From: Marchantia polymorpha subsp. ruderalis
Taxonomy: Eukaryota > Streptophyta > Marchantiopsida > Marchantiales > Marchantiaceae
Assembly: GCA_037833965.1 (NCBI GenBank)
Contig: AP031355.1
Location: 4,179,501-4,243,500 of the forward strand
DNA length: 64,000 bases
Direction of reading: 5' to 3'
Of the stretch, positions 8,766 to 21,698 are shown piece after piece. The notes beneath the pieces are model-generated. The model did not search any database and was not told where the DNA came from. It saw only the letters and a list, made by a program, of their open reading frames with translations. The translations under genes and the position numbers were made by a program. Every line of letters starts with the position of its first letter. Position 1 is the stretch's first letter.

Positions 8766-9774
8766 CACTTGTCAAACCTAATTTGAATTTGACATTTTAT
8801 ATCAAAATTTTTTGAGCTCACAACTAAGAATTGATTTAATCTTCTCATCATGACAGGAGTGTTGTTGTCAATATGTAATTTCATAATTTTATTGCAGTTT
8901 TCCACAAGGCTGTCACAATCTAGTATCAACTTTGTTCCATGATGACAAATTATGAGTTTTATACCATACAATTTTGATTATTGTTTCTAAATATGTATTG
9001 GCATGACTCATTTTCCATGATTTTCCCTACTTTTAAGTTCATTGTTAGTCTAACACTGTCAATGCTAGCTTACACATTGTTAAATTTCAACTTTTCCAAC
9101 TCTTCCTTGTAGTTCACTTTAAGTTTATCACATTCATATCGTCAAGTGTCAATACTAAATAAATATCCATTTTGTTACAAAAACAGCAATGAAAATGGGT
9201 TCACGTATCTACCTAACCTACTTAAATTCAACTATATTTACTTCATGCAGATTGATAACATATTCTGATGATCGCGTTACCATCCAAATTTTTAAAACTG
9301 GTACATGATGCTATGACAATCTATGATACTTGTGCATTGTATTGCTTCTATGTATTTCAGCCATAATTTAAATAACATTGCTGAAAGTGTAGATGAATTT
9401 GCCATTTTCTTATTCCACACAAGTGATATACCTTCGTACAAAGTATGAATTTTTAAAGTAAGATTGTGGATATTTTGTTTGAATTTACAGAAGGCCAGAT
9501 AGATCATAGGTTTGGAGCTTGCAAGCTACCTTGTTATTGATATTCAATTTCATATCTTCACATAAATATAGGGCATTTGAAGGCGACTAAAAAGTTTAAG
9601 GTCAGCACTAATGGAACTCAGTATATGGCCGCTATGAGATCCGTTTGTTTCATTTCAATAAACTCTTCGAGAATATTAAAAATTAGACAATCTAACTTTC
9701 ATGTATGAATCTGGCAAAATGATTTAAAAAGATGACATGACAGGAAATGACAATGAACACCATGTCACATTCTG
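8766..9774. other. AT-rich intergenic DNA, no gene seen
   Basis: Sequence between the B3 LTR end and the duplicated GLP unit. Only short ORFs without recognisable motifs occur, with oligo-A/T runs. It is not similar to the LTR sequences. Confidence 0.6.
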
Positions 9775-10641
9775 GTGAGAAAAGAAATATTCAGTGACAA
9801 GTTCAAAAAAAAAAACTCGCCAAAGTTTTGAAGGTATTTAGTATATTTTCTGTATGATTTAATTTTGATGTGAATTTTTACGGATCAGATCCAGAATCTC
9901 CACGCATACACCATGTTAACAGGAACGCAAATCTACACACTCATATATTTTGACCTCCACATCTTCAGAATAGTCCTTCTCAAGATTGTGGCACAAGTTT
10001 CCAGTGCAATCGCTACCACACGTGATCATGCGTTGTTCATGTGCAAGACAAAGTGGGCTCCTCCCCCAGAGGCCATCGAGATTCGTTACAGGTTTCTTCC
10101 TGTAGCTATGGGTCATATGCATGGACTAACAATTCAACCATAACAACCAGTTGCCTTCACTTATTCGATCTTGCAGAAACACCGCCTACTACAAGAGGGG
10201 TTCATGCTTGCCTTTCTGGTACGGGAAAAGGTTTTGGTTTCCATGCACCCCACTCTAGATGGGGTCCTTGGATTATCTTGATTTCATTACAGCTCTTCAT
10301 ATAGACTAGAATTCATGAGAAGTTAGAAAAATTACACACAAACTCTAGCCAGGGTTATCGATACCAAGGCTCACAGCACAACTTGAAGTTCCTGGAATAT
10401 ACCATCTGATTCAAGTGGATTTGGACCGCCTCGTACGGTCTTCGAGTCCTCCATCCAGGTGGACCTGGACTTGCGTGACATCCTTCTGCAAAAGGCTTAC
10501 TTGGCACTGGAGATTCCTGTATGAGATAGCCCTTCTCCTCAAGCTTGATTTGTGGACGCGGATCCGGTCTAGGTCACTGCAGGTGCGATGACTTCTTCAA
10601 AATCGCCGCCCTGACTTCTACCCAAACTGAGAAACATGGTG

Positions 10642-10648
10642 TATAAAT
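10642..10648 (+). promoter_or_regulatory. Probable TATA box of GLP1
   Basis: TATAAAT within GGTGTATAAATTC, 241 bp before the ATG, in a block conserved between the two GLP copies. The corresponding site of GLP2 is where the LTR nest inserted. Confidence 0.5.
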
Positions 10649-10888
10649 TCTCAAGTCTTTAAGCTCATAATCACAGCTCCAGTTTACCTATAGGACTGCC
10701 ATTAGCATTCATAACAAAGTCTGATCAATCTCCCAAAAAAAAAATTCTAAATGTCATATTGAAGTCTACTTTTTGTGTTTTTCAATCCCAATCTTGCCTC
10801 GCACTAGAATTTTGTGTTGCATCTTTTATTAGCTTAGAGTTTGCGACAGTTTTCTTGTTCAAATCTTAGGAAACCATCGGATTCAGCG

Positions 10889-11605
10889 ATGGGGTTTGTG
10901 CGAATCATGGGACCTGCATTTTGCCATTTGGTTTTATTGACTATGTTCATACTGGTGGCAAGTCCTGTCCAAGCAGCTGATCCAGACCCCCTCCAGGATT
11001 TCTGTATCGCAGATCTTAGTCAGAAGTCGTTTCTTAATGGCTACCCGTGCAAGGATCCCACAACAGCCAAGGCAGAAGACTTCATCTTCAAGGGCTTGAA
11101 AGATGCCAGCATCATATCAGATGAAAATCCCTGGGGCGCAGCGGCAACTCTCGCCTTCGCCCGTCATTGGCCCGCTTTGAACACGCTCGGAGTCGCGTTG
11201 GTGCGCCTTGATTTGATACCAGGTGGTGTCATTGCGCCACACACTCACAACCTGGCCACTGAGATTGTGTTCGTCACAGCGGGAGAGCTGTACATCGGAT
11301 TCGTGGCCAACAGTGACGACGTCAGCGCTCCGAACAAGCTGTTCGCTGGGATGGTGAAGGCCGGAGAGGCGTTCGTTATCCCCAGAGGCCTGGTGCATTT
11401 CCAGATGAACAAAGGAACGATCAATGCTTCGACAATCAACTTTCTGAACTCTCACAATCCAGGAATCTCATTTCTCCCTCTCACTCTGTTTGGAGCCCAG
11501 CCAGCTGTGGATCCCGCTCTGCTGGCGAGGTCTTTCGCAGTCGATCAAACCTCACTAACTGATCTGGCGGTTTTCTGGTCGGCATTCAGCAATGTGTTTG
11601 TGTAA
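10889..11605 (+). CDS. Germin-like protein 1 (cupin), 238 aa, intronless
   Basis: Secreted cupin of the apoplast. Family members are Mn-dependent and have oxalate oxidase or superoxide dismutase activity; which applies here cannot be read from sequence. Residues 1-29 form a signal peptide (hydrophobic LVLLTMFILVA, probable cut after PVQA). Cys39 and Cys54 (CIADL, CKDP) match the conserved disulfide. Germin box 1 is PGGVIAPHTHNLATE with metal ligands His118, His120 and Glu125; box 2 is GEAFVIPRGLVHFQMN with His170. Length matches the family. An upstream in-frame TTG is ignored; the ATG at 10889 matches GLP2. GLP2 at 33653 is ~94% identical at protein level. A TATA-like box lies 241 bp upstream and an AATAAA 233 bp after the stop. 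Intact, probably functional. Confidence 0.93.
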   Translation: MGFVRIMGPAFCHLVLLTMFILVASPVQAADPDPLQDFCIADLSQKSFLNGYPCKDPTTAKAEDFIFKGLKDASIISDENPWGAAATLAFARHWPALNTLGVALVRLDLIPGGVIAPHTHNLATEIVFVTAGELYIGFVANSDDVSAPNKLFAGMVKAGEAFVIPRGLVHFQMNKGTINASTINFLNSHNPGISFLPLTLFGAQPAVDPALLARSFAVDQTSLTDLAVFWSAFSNVFV

Positions 11606-11837
11606 GGCTTAGAAGCAGTATGGGCATCTATAAACTTTGCTAGACTGCGCTTGTACGAGGACATGACTGTGATTGTCAAGGTACCTGAGTGTCCATATTG
11701 CAACGATAACATAAAGTAGCTTGGATCTCCGATGCCACGAATTGAGTTGAAAGATAGAAAGATGGACGTGTGAAATGGGTTGTTTTGACGGAAAAGACTT
11801 CAAGTGGAAATGGCATTGTTTAAATACGGAGCGAAGA

Positions 11838-11843
11838 AATAAA
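11838..11843 (+). promoter_or_regulatory. Possible polyadenylation signal of GLP1
   Basis: AATAAA 233 bp after the GLP1 stop; the same motif is conserved 240 bp after the GLP2 stop (34609-34614). Confidence 0.4.
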
Positions 11844-12150
11844 TCAGCTGAAGCTATATCTTCGAGCTACTTATTCTCAGTCTGTGTATTTGATGGTCAG
11901 CAGGTAAACAGATTAACAAGATGGGCTTGAAGTTGAGAGTCATACTCTTCACTCTTCACTGGCCTAACACAATAGGGGAGCCAACCAATGATAGATAGCT
12001 CACAAGCCAGTGTGACCTCTGCCGTAACTCCCTCAGATCTTCCGAATCCCTCTAATATTGCTTTCGAGGCGGTAAAACTAGAGGCACATGATAACCCAGC
12101 GACTCCCAAGGACATGTCCAAGGCTCGTCCGTGGAATAAAACCCTTCTAC

Positions 12151-14994
12151 GCATCACAGAAGCCATCTTGCTACTACTAGATTGATCGTTGAGTGGAGAT
12201 CGTCTCTAGGCCATTCAGACCATCTAGACGATACGCATTGAGGTTTTGGTGCCTGCGTCGGTTGGGGGTGAGCACCCATAAGCTGAATACTGTAGTGAAT
12301 GACGATCAATTGGGGAAGCTATGGGCTGAGAATTCATTGGCTTGATTCATTTCCAATTTGTTGCAGGAATCTAGTCATTAAGCAACGTAATACTCCGAAT
12401 GCAAAAGAGATACAGAGATGGGTGTTGGGTCAGAGCGTCAGTTTGCCTAGAGGTCCCTTGCAAGCAACCAATGTGCATCTGGAGTACGGATGTCGGTGAT
12501 AAGATGGAACTATTAAATCATGCGTGTCAATACACGAATACGATTAGTCAATGATATTTTTTCAAGCATCGACATCATAAACGTGCGCTGAAATAAGAAT
12601 CAATCCTTGGATATTTTTAAGGTATCACGAAATCATGTTACCTCACTAGTATTGAGCTTACATAAACAAAACACTCGCAAAGGAGAACAGACCGAACTAA
12701 AATTCTTACTCGTACTTATAGATCGAATACTACCAGTAACCTGCCTTTTTGGTAATACGTGCCTATCACATGTTGCAGCCCTATTACAGGTTGCATGTGA
12801 TAAACATAGGCCAAGATATCGTCACGATGAGATTTTTTTCGAAATCTTTAGTAAGGTATATTTTTTATAACAGATTTAAGGTGATGTCACATGAACATAA
12901 CATTCACGATATGTCAAATACAAGTCTACCGAATATTAGTATTTAATCAGAACATGTCCACGATGACATTGCCCATGAATACAGCATAATGTTCGACTGC
13001 AGTCGCTAGTACTTGTGATATGCGTTGATAATGTGGAAGAGAAATTAAGCTCTGTTCTTCAAAACACAAACGACCCGCGTTCAGGCTCGCAGCTCTAGTG
13101 ACGGGGATTTTACAGTAATGTCTTTTAATAGTGTCCAAGCACTCCACTCTACTTTGAAGTACACCGTTTAGCTTTGTTTTATTCCAAGTCCTCATACGGC
13201 CTATAATTCAGGAGAGGTTTTCATTTACTTATTTAATTTCAAATTTTGTTATTTTAAATCATTATCTTCGTGATTTTAGATGTAATTTGATGGTTGATTG
13301 AGGGTGAGAATTAAGATTTTGTTATATTAAATCATATTATATTATATTTATATTTTAGGTCAGTTTTTATAACTTAAGATTATATATATAATCTATAGAT
13401 ATTTTTATAGTTTATTAAGAAAAAAATTTCATTGAATTTGATTCAGAATGTTGGGCCAAAACCCTAACAAGAAAAATTCTGAATGATAGTCAATAGAAGA
13501 AATGATTATAAGATATAGAAGATAGACTCAAATATAACTATCAATAAAAATTTACGCTTTAAAGAGAGATGGTCAAGAATCTCAAAGGTAGGATAAGCTC
13601 ATCCACAAGAAAAAAAATAATTTATTCACGTACAGTGAAAAAGAGAATCCAATTGTTAGATCAGAGTGCGGAAATTATATCAGAAGATATCGTAGCTTTA
13701 AATTGAGCCCAAGTCTCATCTGCAAGATTGCGATTAGTCGTCAGAATTTGGAATAAAAATTTGAAGCTTAATAGCATATTTGAATCATTTGAAAACTCCG
13801 TAAGATTTGTGAATAGTTTGATTTCATCATCAAAAAGCTTACAATCAATGCTTTTTTCAAAATAATAAATAAAATCTCTCATTAACGTCAATTTTTTAGT
13901 GAAAATATATTTTGCATTATGAATCATACGATTTAAAGAGTTTGACATACTCGTTTTTTTTTTAAGTGTGTTATGATTATTATAACAAAGTCGATATCTT
14001 TTTACATCTTCATCTCGCGCTTTTTAGAGTCTCATTCCAAACTAGCCACTGTTCTTTAGTAGTTCGTTAAAAAATAGTCCAGGTAGGAAAAAGTCAACAT
14101 AGCACTTGAATCATTCTCCCAACTGAAATTACGCGTGTTTAAATTTAAAAGAAACCTATCTTTACAAGATCAATTTCATGCTTTAGATACCATTCTATGG
14201 CAGATATTAAAAAGCACTATGTTGGATGACAATGAACCTTCTTTGTGTTCGTTGAGCCGAGAGAAGGTTAGCAACACCCTTGACAAGGACGGGAATTGGC
14301 TTCGGCCATGAGGCTAAGGCTTCCTGCCCTCCGGGGCGGATCTAAACCAAACCAAATTTTCTTGTCTCATACGTTGTTTCATCTCGTAGACATACTTGGT
14401 ATAGATCTCATCCAAATTCTCAAGCATGTGTCAATGCACAAAGCTATCCACTATTCATATGTTTTGTACAATCACATGTACATTATGGATCACAATCAGC
14501 TAAGAGTAAGTGCTAAATTATGTCTTGATATGTCCATCATGACTTTTGACTGATTATCTAACCTTTGATTTTCTTCACCTTGTGAGAGATGTTTCATTTT
14601 GATGGGTCCATATTGAAACATGTATGCAGAAGTGAACCATGCTAATCTATACTTTCTTCCTAACCTTTGAACTTTAGATTCATAAACTTGGCCCACATCC
14701 GTGTATAACTTCTTAATCTAGCTCGAATTTCTCCAACAATAAACATTCTTCTAAAGTTGACATCTTTGCACAACTAGGAGTAGTCTTAATCCCATCATCA
14801 TGCGAGGAATGTTGGTCTATTGTTTCAGTACCAAGTTATATCTGCAGCGACCAGGAGACTACCACATTTTACGATCAACTAGTCTCCATTCTCTCTAATT
14901 ATAAGTTTCATTCTATACAACCTTTATACATCAAGCCCGCTTCTCATAATGCACAAGCAAAGATAACATTACGGAACTTACAAAGTACACCATT
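12151..14994. other. AT-rich spacer between the two GLP units, no supported gene
   Basis: Single-copy looking DNA. A 95-codon minus-strand ORF at 13661-13948 has no motif I recognise and lies in very AT-rich sequence, so I do not call it a gene. A small GC-rich patch at 14290-14345 is unexplained. Confidence 0.5.
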
Positions 14995-15887
14995 CATGTG
15001 AGAAAAGAAATATTCAATATAATGTTTTTTAAAAAAACTCGCCAAAGATATGAAGGTTTGATTTAAATTTATTGAGTTTCAATATCAATGTCACTCTTTA
15101 AGTTAATGTCAAATCAAATACTCATTACACATGCACCATGTTTAGATAAACGCAAATCTACACAGTGACATAATAAAATCTCCACATCTCCACATCTCCA
15201 CATTTACCCTTCTCAATATTGTAGCCTGAATTCCGGTGCAGTCGTTAGTACATGCGACCATGCGTTAGTACATATCCCCAGAGGCCATCTAGATTCGCTA
15301 CAGGTTTCTTCCTGTAGCTATGTGTCATATGCATGGATTAACAATACAACTATAACAACCAGTTGCCTTCAATTATTCCATCTTGCAGAAAAGCCCGCAC
15401 ATACAAGTGGGGTTTAGGCTTACAGCTCTAGTGGATTTGACCCTTCCAACTCGGTCAAATGACCTTAATGTTTTTCCATATGTTTCAATGCACAGCACTC
15501 TATATGGTCTCCTTCTACTACCTTGGTCTGATTCAAGCTCTTTATGTGGCCTAGTAATCACAAATAGTCCGAAATATTTCACACAAACTCTAGCCAGGGT
15601 TATGTATACCAAGGCTCAGAAGACAACTTGAATTTCCTGGAATATACCATCTGACTCCAGTGGATTTGGGTTGTCTCGTACGGTCTTCGAGTCGTATATG
15701 CAGGCAGGACTCAAATTGCGTGACATCCTTCAGCAAAAGGCTTACTTGGCAATGGGGATTCCTGTCTGAAATAGCCTTTCTCTTCAAGCTTCATTTGTGG
15801 ACCCGGATCCGGTCCAGCTCAATGCAGGTGCAATGACCTCTTCACTATCGCTGCCCTGACTTCTACCCAAACTCAGAAACACGGTGT

Positions 15888-15892
15888 ATAAA
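15888..15892. repeat. Target site duplication ATAAA, left
   Basis: ATAAA directly before the LTR nest; repeated at 33413-33417. The empty site reads GTGTATAAATTC in the paralogous GLP1 promoter. Confidence 0.9.
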
Positions 15893-16789
15893 TGTAATAA
15901 CCCACCAAAGGCTAAAACTGCAGTATGGTGGTAAAAAGATCGAACCCACAGGGACAGAGGCAACACACAGAGTAAAAGTGTCACGTTTAACAGACTTTTG
16001 TAGAGTTTGAATTCTAGGCGACTGTCACTCCCAGAAATACTGCAGTGCTCGACTCGGAGGCTCGACTCGGAGGAGGATCTCGACTCGGAGGATGCTCGGA
16101 GGATGCACGGTACAGCGTGGTCACTCAACACACACACACACACACCTGAAACTGGCAAAAAGCACAACTCGGAGGTCGGTCAGGACCTCCGCTTCGGATT
16201 TCAGGAGGAAAGTGTCTCACAAGTTCACTCAGAGGTTCTGCAGGTAGTGCCTCCCACTCCGGCTTTTACTGCCCTTCCGCCAGGAACTAGCGGGGGTACC
16301 CGGACTGGACTTCCCACTTCGGAACGAAGCCTCTACATACGCCGTGGACGTCACCCTCGACTATCACACCGAACGCAGGGAGTGCAGACCCATCTGAGAA
16401 CTTACTGAAAACACGATCCAGTAACACACACACACAACCTGAATTACGAACCAAGGTTTACACGAAGTAATGAAACTTCACATTGGCATTCAGGGGAAAC
16501 TTCCCGTAGGAGTACAATCAGGATATGTCACTCGAAGGAGTAAGGGGGAACTGTTCAAGTATCTAACTCGCAGCCGGCTCTGAGCATCAGAAATCACCCG
16601 CAGGTGCAGATCCGCACTACTCAAGTCTCTAACCGGGTACTAGCTCTAAACATTCATCCGAAGGCCTTCAACTACAACATACGGTAACTTCGCTATGCTG
16701 CAGCTTCTCTACGTGGTGCCAGGACCAAAATGCACAAACACGCCAAGAAAGTGAGTTCCTGATCTGCACTTCTGAAACTGAAAGAGTCC

Positions 16790-16818
16790 CAAGGCAAAAC
16801 GCCTTGATCTACTTTATA
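16790..16818 (-). promoter_or_regulatory. LTR core promoter A2
   Basis: TATAAA at 16818-16813 on the minus strand with the palindrome CAAGGC-AAAAC-GCCTTG at 16790-16806, as in A1. Confidence 0.55.
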
Positions 16819-16851
16819 CCCTCAAAAGATCCTAACTAGCACTACGCTATC

Positions 16852-17796
16852 CTATCTACTACTCGCAGCATCTGCGCGAAACCAAACTACTCTACTGCAC
16901 TCGGCTGATCCGGTGCTGCGCCTCCTGCGCGCCGGACTGCTCCGCTTACTGTCTCTACCTTGCCAGTCTTCCGACCGGCTGCGTAACCCCAGGCGTCGGA
17001 GCGCTGTGGTGACTTCCGACTGCAAGTGCGCCATAGTGTCGCGCGCATCCGACAAGAAGGTTTCTAATTTTCTCGCCACTCGCCGCCGACTCCGACTGTC
17101 ACCCTCCGTCAATGCCGCCGCCCGAAGCTCGAACTCCCTGAGTGTGATCCTCTCTTGAGCTGCCACCTCCCAATGGGCGTATCCTTTTAGACAACGAGTC
17201 ACCTGTGTCGCCAACTCTCCTCGCGCCCTGCAGCTGCTCTCCACCTCTGCTAGCTGCATTTCTGCTTCCACACGTTGTGCCCTCAAATCCGAGCACTCGG
17301 ATTGCAAGTTGCGCAACAACTCCTCATCCTCCTTGCGGGCTCTTTGACTTTCTTCTAAGGCGCGCGTCTGGCGCGTAAGCTCGGCTGCTAGGACTTGGTT
17401 CTGTCTCCGCTCCTCCTGCAATTCCGACTCGATCTTTGCCCGTATTAGCTCGGCATCCGCCTGACTTTTCGTCGCCGCATCCTCCCTCTGCTGCTGCAAG
17501 GCTTGGTATAGCTTCTGTGTGAACGCCAGGTGTTGTCGGAGGGCGGTGTTCCTATCCACATATACTCCGCACCTAGAGGCCCACTTTGCCACCTTGCTCC
17601 TCGTCCTTCGCTTGATAGTCTCCACATAAGACTGCGGTTTTAAAGCATTTGCGTATTTGGATGTCTTGCGATCCAGATATCGCAGGAGTGGAACTATCTG
17701 TTCGCACAGCACCCCTGTTGGCGTTTTCTATACCGAATCCGCTTCCTGTTCTTCCGAGCTCGTCTCATCCTCAGTCTCGAGGATTTCAGTCGCCAC
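16852..17796 (-). pseudogene. C-terminal fragment of family A U3 protein (copy A2)
   Basis: Encodes the region from the acidic patch through the coiled coil to the C-terminal FRADAAS. The stop lies at 16852. A premature TAG occurs at the codon before KTPTG (GTACAG in A3, GTATAG here). The N-terminal two thirds are missing at 17796. Nonfunctional as a full protein. Confidence 0.85.
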
Positions 17797-17799
17797 TGT
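17795..17799. repeat. Target site duplication ACTGT of solo LTR B1, left
   Basis: ACTGT before B1 is repeated at 23199-23203 after it. The right copy is AC from the A2 side plus TGT, the first three bases of LTR A3. Confidence 0.85.
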
Positions 17800-18745
17800 T
17801 GTAATAACCCACTAAAGGCTAAAACTGCAATATAGTGGTAGAAAGGTCGAACCCACAGGGACAGAGGAACACACAGGGTACAAAGTGTCACGTTTTAACA
17901 GACTATTGAGGAGTTTGAATTCTCAGGCAACTGTCACTCCCAGAAATACTGCAAGTGTCCACTCGGAGCGCACTCGGAGGTCGCACAGTGCAGCGTAACA
18001 CACACACACACACACACACCTGAAACTACAGAAACACAACTCAGAGATCCGTTAGGACCTCTACTCAAGATTTCAGGGGGGAAAGTCTCTCGCGAGCACA
18101 CTCGGCAAAGCTGCGGGCAGTGACTTCCAACTCCGGCTTTTACAACACTTCCACTAGCTTGCTGCTAGTGTAGGAAACCCGGTTTGGACTGCCTACTTCG
18201 GATCGAAGTCACTCCTACGCGGTGAACAACACTCTCAACTCACAAAACGCGCAGAGAACACAGGTCCGCACTGAAGGACTCACTGAGAAACATTCCAGTA
18301 ACACAACAACAGTCTATTGAAGAGTTTGAATTCTCAGGCACTTGTCATTCCCAGAAATACTACAGGGGTTACCCTCAAGGCACCTGCTGCAGCGTAACCT
18401 GAATTTACAACCAAGGCTTACACGAAGTAACAAAACTTCACTTTGGCATTCAGGGGAAAAATCCCAAGGAGTACAATCAGAAAGAAACACTCGAAGGGGT
18501 AGGGGCGAAACTGTTCAAGTATCTAACTAGTCACTAGCTCTGAGCATCGGCAGTCACCCGCAGGTGCAGATCCGAACTACTCAAGTCTCTAACCAATGTA
18601 CTAGCTCTGAACATTCGGCCGCAGGCCTTCAGCTACAAAATGCGGAACGCTAAGTTGTAACTCCTCGTGCGTGGTGACAGAACTCAAGGACACAAACACG
18701 CAAAGGAAATGGGTTCCTGATCTGCACTTCTGATGGGAAAGAACC

Positions 18746-18774
18746 CCAGGCAAAACGCCTGGAACTATTTTATA
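18746..18774 (-). promoter_or_regulatory. LTR core promoter B1
   Basis: TATAAAA at 18774-18768 (minus) with the palindrome CCAGGC-AAAAC-GCCTGG at 18746-18762. Relative to family A one base pair of the stem has changed on both sides (A/T to C/G). Confidence 0.6.
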
Positions 18775-18810
18775 CCTTCTAAGTCCTACCTAACACTACA
18801 CTGCACTACG

Positions 18811-21698
18811 CTACACGCCTGCACGGAACCACGCTACACTACACTCCGCGGAACCTGTACTACGTCTCCTGCGCGGCCGACTGCCGCGCACTAACTCCCT
18901 ACCCTGCCAATCTTCCGCTCGACTGCGCAGTCCCAAACGCTGCAACGCCGCGGACACCTCCACTTCGAGGGCGGACATGGTATCCTGTGCCTTCGACAGA
19001 AAGGCATCGAGCTTCTTTGCTACCTTCCGTGGACTCCTACTGTCGCCTGACAACAACCCGGCTGCGCGCAATTCAAACTCACGCAGTGTGAGTTTCTCCT
19101 GCGCCTTCACTTCCCAGTGGGCGTAGCCCTTGAGACAGTGGGCGACTCGCCTCGCCGTCTCCACCTTCGTGCGATCCGCCTCCTTCCTGCGATCCTCTTC
19201 AATTATCACTAATTGCGATTCGGCTTCAGCACGTTGCGCTCTCAATTCGCCACACTCTGACTGTAACCTGCGGATTAACTCTTCATCCGTCTGCCGTGCG
19301 AGCTGACATTGTTCCAACAACCGCGTCTGTCGCACGAGCTCCTCTGACAAAATCCGATTCTGGGCCTGCTCAGAAATGAGTGCTTCCTTGACCTTCACCT
19401 GCTCCTTGGTGAGCTCGTCCAGTTTCTCATCCTTCATCTTCTCGGAGTGCTTGTAGAATTTCTGATTAAGTTTGTACTGACCCCACAAGCATGCATGCTT
19501 CTCCTTCAATTCCCTCAACTCCTGGTCCACTCTAGCTAATAGCTTGCTGGTGTGGACTTTAGTGTGAGTCCGCCTGCGCACTAACTCGATGTAAGATCCC
19601 GGCTGGAGTGGGTCGGCGTATTTATCGACCTTGCGATCCAAGTACCTCAGCAACGGAATCACCTGCTCAGAGAGCGCCGCCGCCGGCGCTTCAACAATTT
19701 CCTCCTCCTCCTCCTCGGTGTCTTCTGCTCCTGACATTTCTTCCGTGGAGCCTCCGTCGTCATCATCCGAGTGGAGAATTTCAGTCGCCATTGATTGCGT
19801 CGGCGACTGCCCCGAGTGGGGCTGCACGTCATCGACGTGTGCTGCCTGCGAAGGCACGGCTGCAGCCTCGCTGCTCGTCGCCAAAATGTCTAAGGCGGAA
19901 GGCGAATGTACTCGTGCGGCATCCCCGTCTCTCGCTTGTTGGTTGTCTATCGCGTCCTCTCTGCCGCCGTCGCCCGCCGCCGAAGGCGATCGAGCGGAGG
20001 GTGGCTGCGCGGGGTTTGATTGCGCATCGCGCACTGAAATTTCATCCCGCGGACAGTCACTCCGCTCCTCCGTCTGTTGCTGCTCCCTTGATCGGTCCGT
20101 GGGGGCTGTGCCCGGCCCGTGTGCAGGCGCAATTGCCGGCGCCTTGTCCGCCGCAGGCGTAGCGCCGCGGACATCCATCGCCGAAGGCGACATGGCCGGG
20201 GGCCGCTCGCCCGTTGTCCCTTGGCCTATAGGCCCTACTGCCGAAGGCGCATCTATCGGCGGACTTCCCGCCGATGGTGCGGCCTCCGCACGCTCCCTGC
20301 TCGTATCTCCTCGGCTCGAAGGCCCTGGCGCCGAAGGCGCAAAGTGCGGCGCGTGGTGCGCCGGAGGGTCTGGCCCCGAGGGCCGGTGTCTCGTAGGCGG
20401 TTCTTCCGCCGGCTCCTTCCCCTTCCTACGTTGGAACGGGGGTGATTCTTGCCTGTGCACAGGCGACACGTGTGGAGGTGTCCTGTGCACAGACGACCTG
20501 TGCACAGGTGAGCGCCTGTGCACAGGCGGACTGCTCCTTCCCACGCGTAAGCGTAGATCCACGTCCACTTGTGAACGCCTGTCCGCGGAGGCTCGTCCGT
20601 CCGCGGAGGCTCGTCTGTGCGCAAACGGAACATCTGTCCGCGTCGCACGTGGTAACTCCGGAGGCCCTTGGCCCGTAGGCGGCCTCTCTCCCGTCGAGGT
20701 TGCAGCGTGGCCCGTTGCTCCTGCGGTCGTTCGCGCTTCCTCATGCTTCTCTGGCGACGCACTTCCTTTCTCCGTCGCAATCGTCGCCGTGTCCGCACTG
20801 TCGGCTGGTAACACCAGTCGGCGTGCCTTCTGCTTCGGCCGGCTGTATGGCTCGCACAGCGGCCGCGGTCGAATGGGAGCAGAGGGTTCTTGATGCTGCT
20901 CCTCTTCAGACTCTTCCCTCCATCGCCGCTTCCGCGGCACTCGTGCTGCAGGAGTGTGTCTCCCTTCGTCCCTCCGCCTTGATGGGGTAGAAGTCGGTGA
21001 CTCCTCTGCATCAGTGTCGACCTCATTCTCCCGCACATACTTCCCGGGATGGTCGATGGACAATGGCGGAAAATGTTCAAGCTCCGCCGCTGTCAAACAA
21101 TTCCGCTGTCGATAAAAATTGATGAGGAAAGGAGAAAGATGGTTTAGAGTTCCCCCTTCTCCTCAAACGCGTGCTGTCGCATCATCCTGTGCAGGATGCT
21201 CGCCCAGTGAATTGGAGTTCCCTCGATGACGCACTCCACAAAAGAGACCTGCCATAATGTGATGTAGCAGGCGCGGTGCGGCTGCAGTAATTGCATCAGC
21301 GCCGCGGACAAAGTCCGGCGAAATCGATCCTTGTAATCACGGGTCCTGTACCCATTCTTGGTAGACCTCCCGGTCTTGAACAGCTCCACAAATTGCGCCT
21401 CTTCCTGCTTGGTCACCTTGATGCTCTCACTGTCGAAAAGGAGATGCCCTGGCATGCCCGCACATCTTCCCAACGCCTACGCCCAATCTTGGACTGTCCA
21501 CCGATCAACATGCGGACGCAATCCGCGCGAGGGTGGTCCCTGTGGCTCTAGCCACTCGCGCACCATATTCGCACAGATGTAGTTCCATCCCCATAGCAAG
21601 AAATCGAGCTTTCTTGCTATTAAGCGCTCCTCGAAGGCGCGCAGCCCGTTCTGTGGTAGGCGAAGTGGCACCATCCGCAATCGGCTCGGTCTCGTCAT
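18811..21698 (-). pseudogene. U3 protein of family B, copy B1 (about 960 codons, broken)
   Basis: Homologue of the family A U3 protein. Conserved N-terminal domain (PLRLPQNGLRAFEERL, LDFLLWGWNY, GYRTRDYKDRFRR, HLSPFLINFYR), a linker with SRPKQKARRLVLP, PVHR repeats and EGERPP-like blocks, an acidic patch (DDDDGGSTEEMSG), then a coiled coil (ALISEQAQNRILSEELVRQTR) and a basic tail ending WFRAGV. Start by alignment with family A and an AACGCAATG context at 21698. Broken by a TAG in place of CAG at ~21476 and by one missing C in a C-run at ~21152 (five here, six in B2). The frame is otherwise open over 760 codons, so decay is recent. Confidence 0.85.

Larger units (their letters stand above)
9775..12150 (+). 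repeat. GLP duplication unit, copy 1 (uninterrupted)
   Basis: About 2.4 kb, including upstream region, GLP1 and 3' flank, that recurs as 14995-15892 plus 33413-34900. Shared landmarks include the AACTCGCCAAAG segment (9816/15038), GGTTTCTTCCTGTAGCTATG (10090/15301), a promoter block (10320-10700) and the 3' block with ACTTTGCTAGACTGCGC. Boundaries are approximate because similarity fades gradually. Confidence 0.8.
15893..17796 (-). mobile_element. Family A LTR fragment A2 (3' 1.9 kb)
   Basis: Covers R-U5, the core promoter and the 3' third of the U3 ORF, then stops at TCAGTCGCCAC. At this point an exact LTR terminus (A3) follows, later split by B1. A2 and A3 share variants absent from A1 (for example GACTTTTGTAGAG without the extra G, and CACCGAACGCAGGG), so they are close relatives, perhaps the two LTRs of one element. 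Confidence 0.8.

Noticed and set aside
13661-13948. 95-codon ORF on the minus strand
   Set aside because: AT-rich context and no recognisable domain; chance cannot be excluded.
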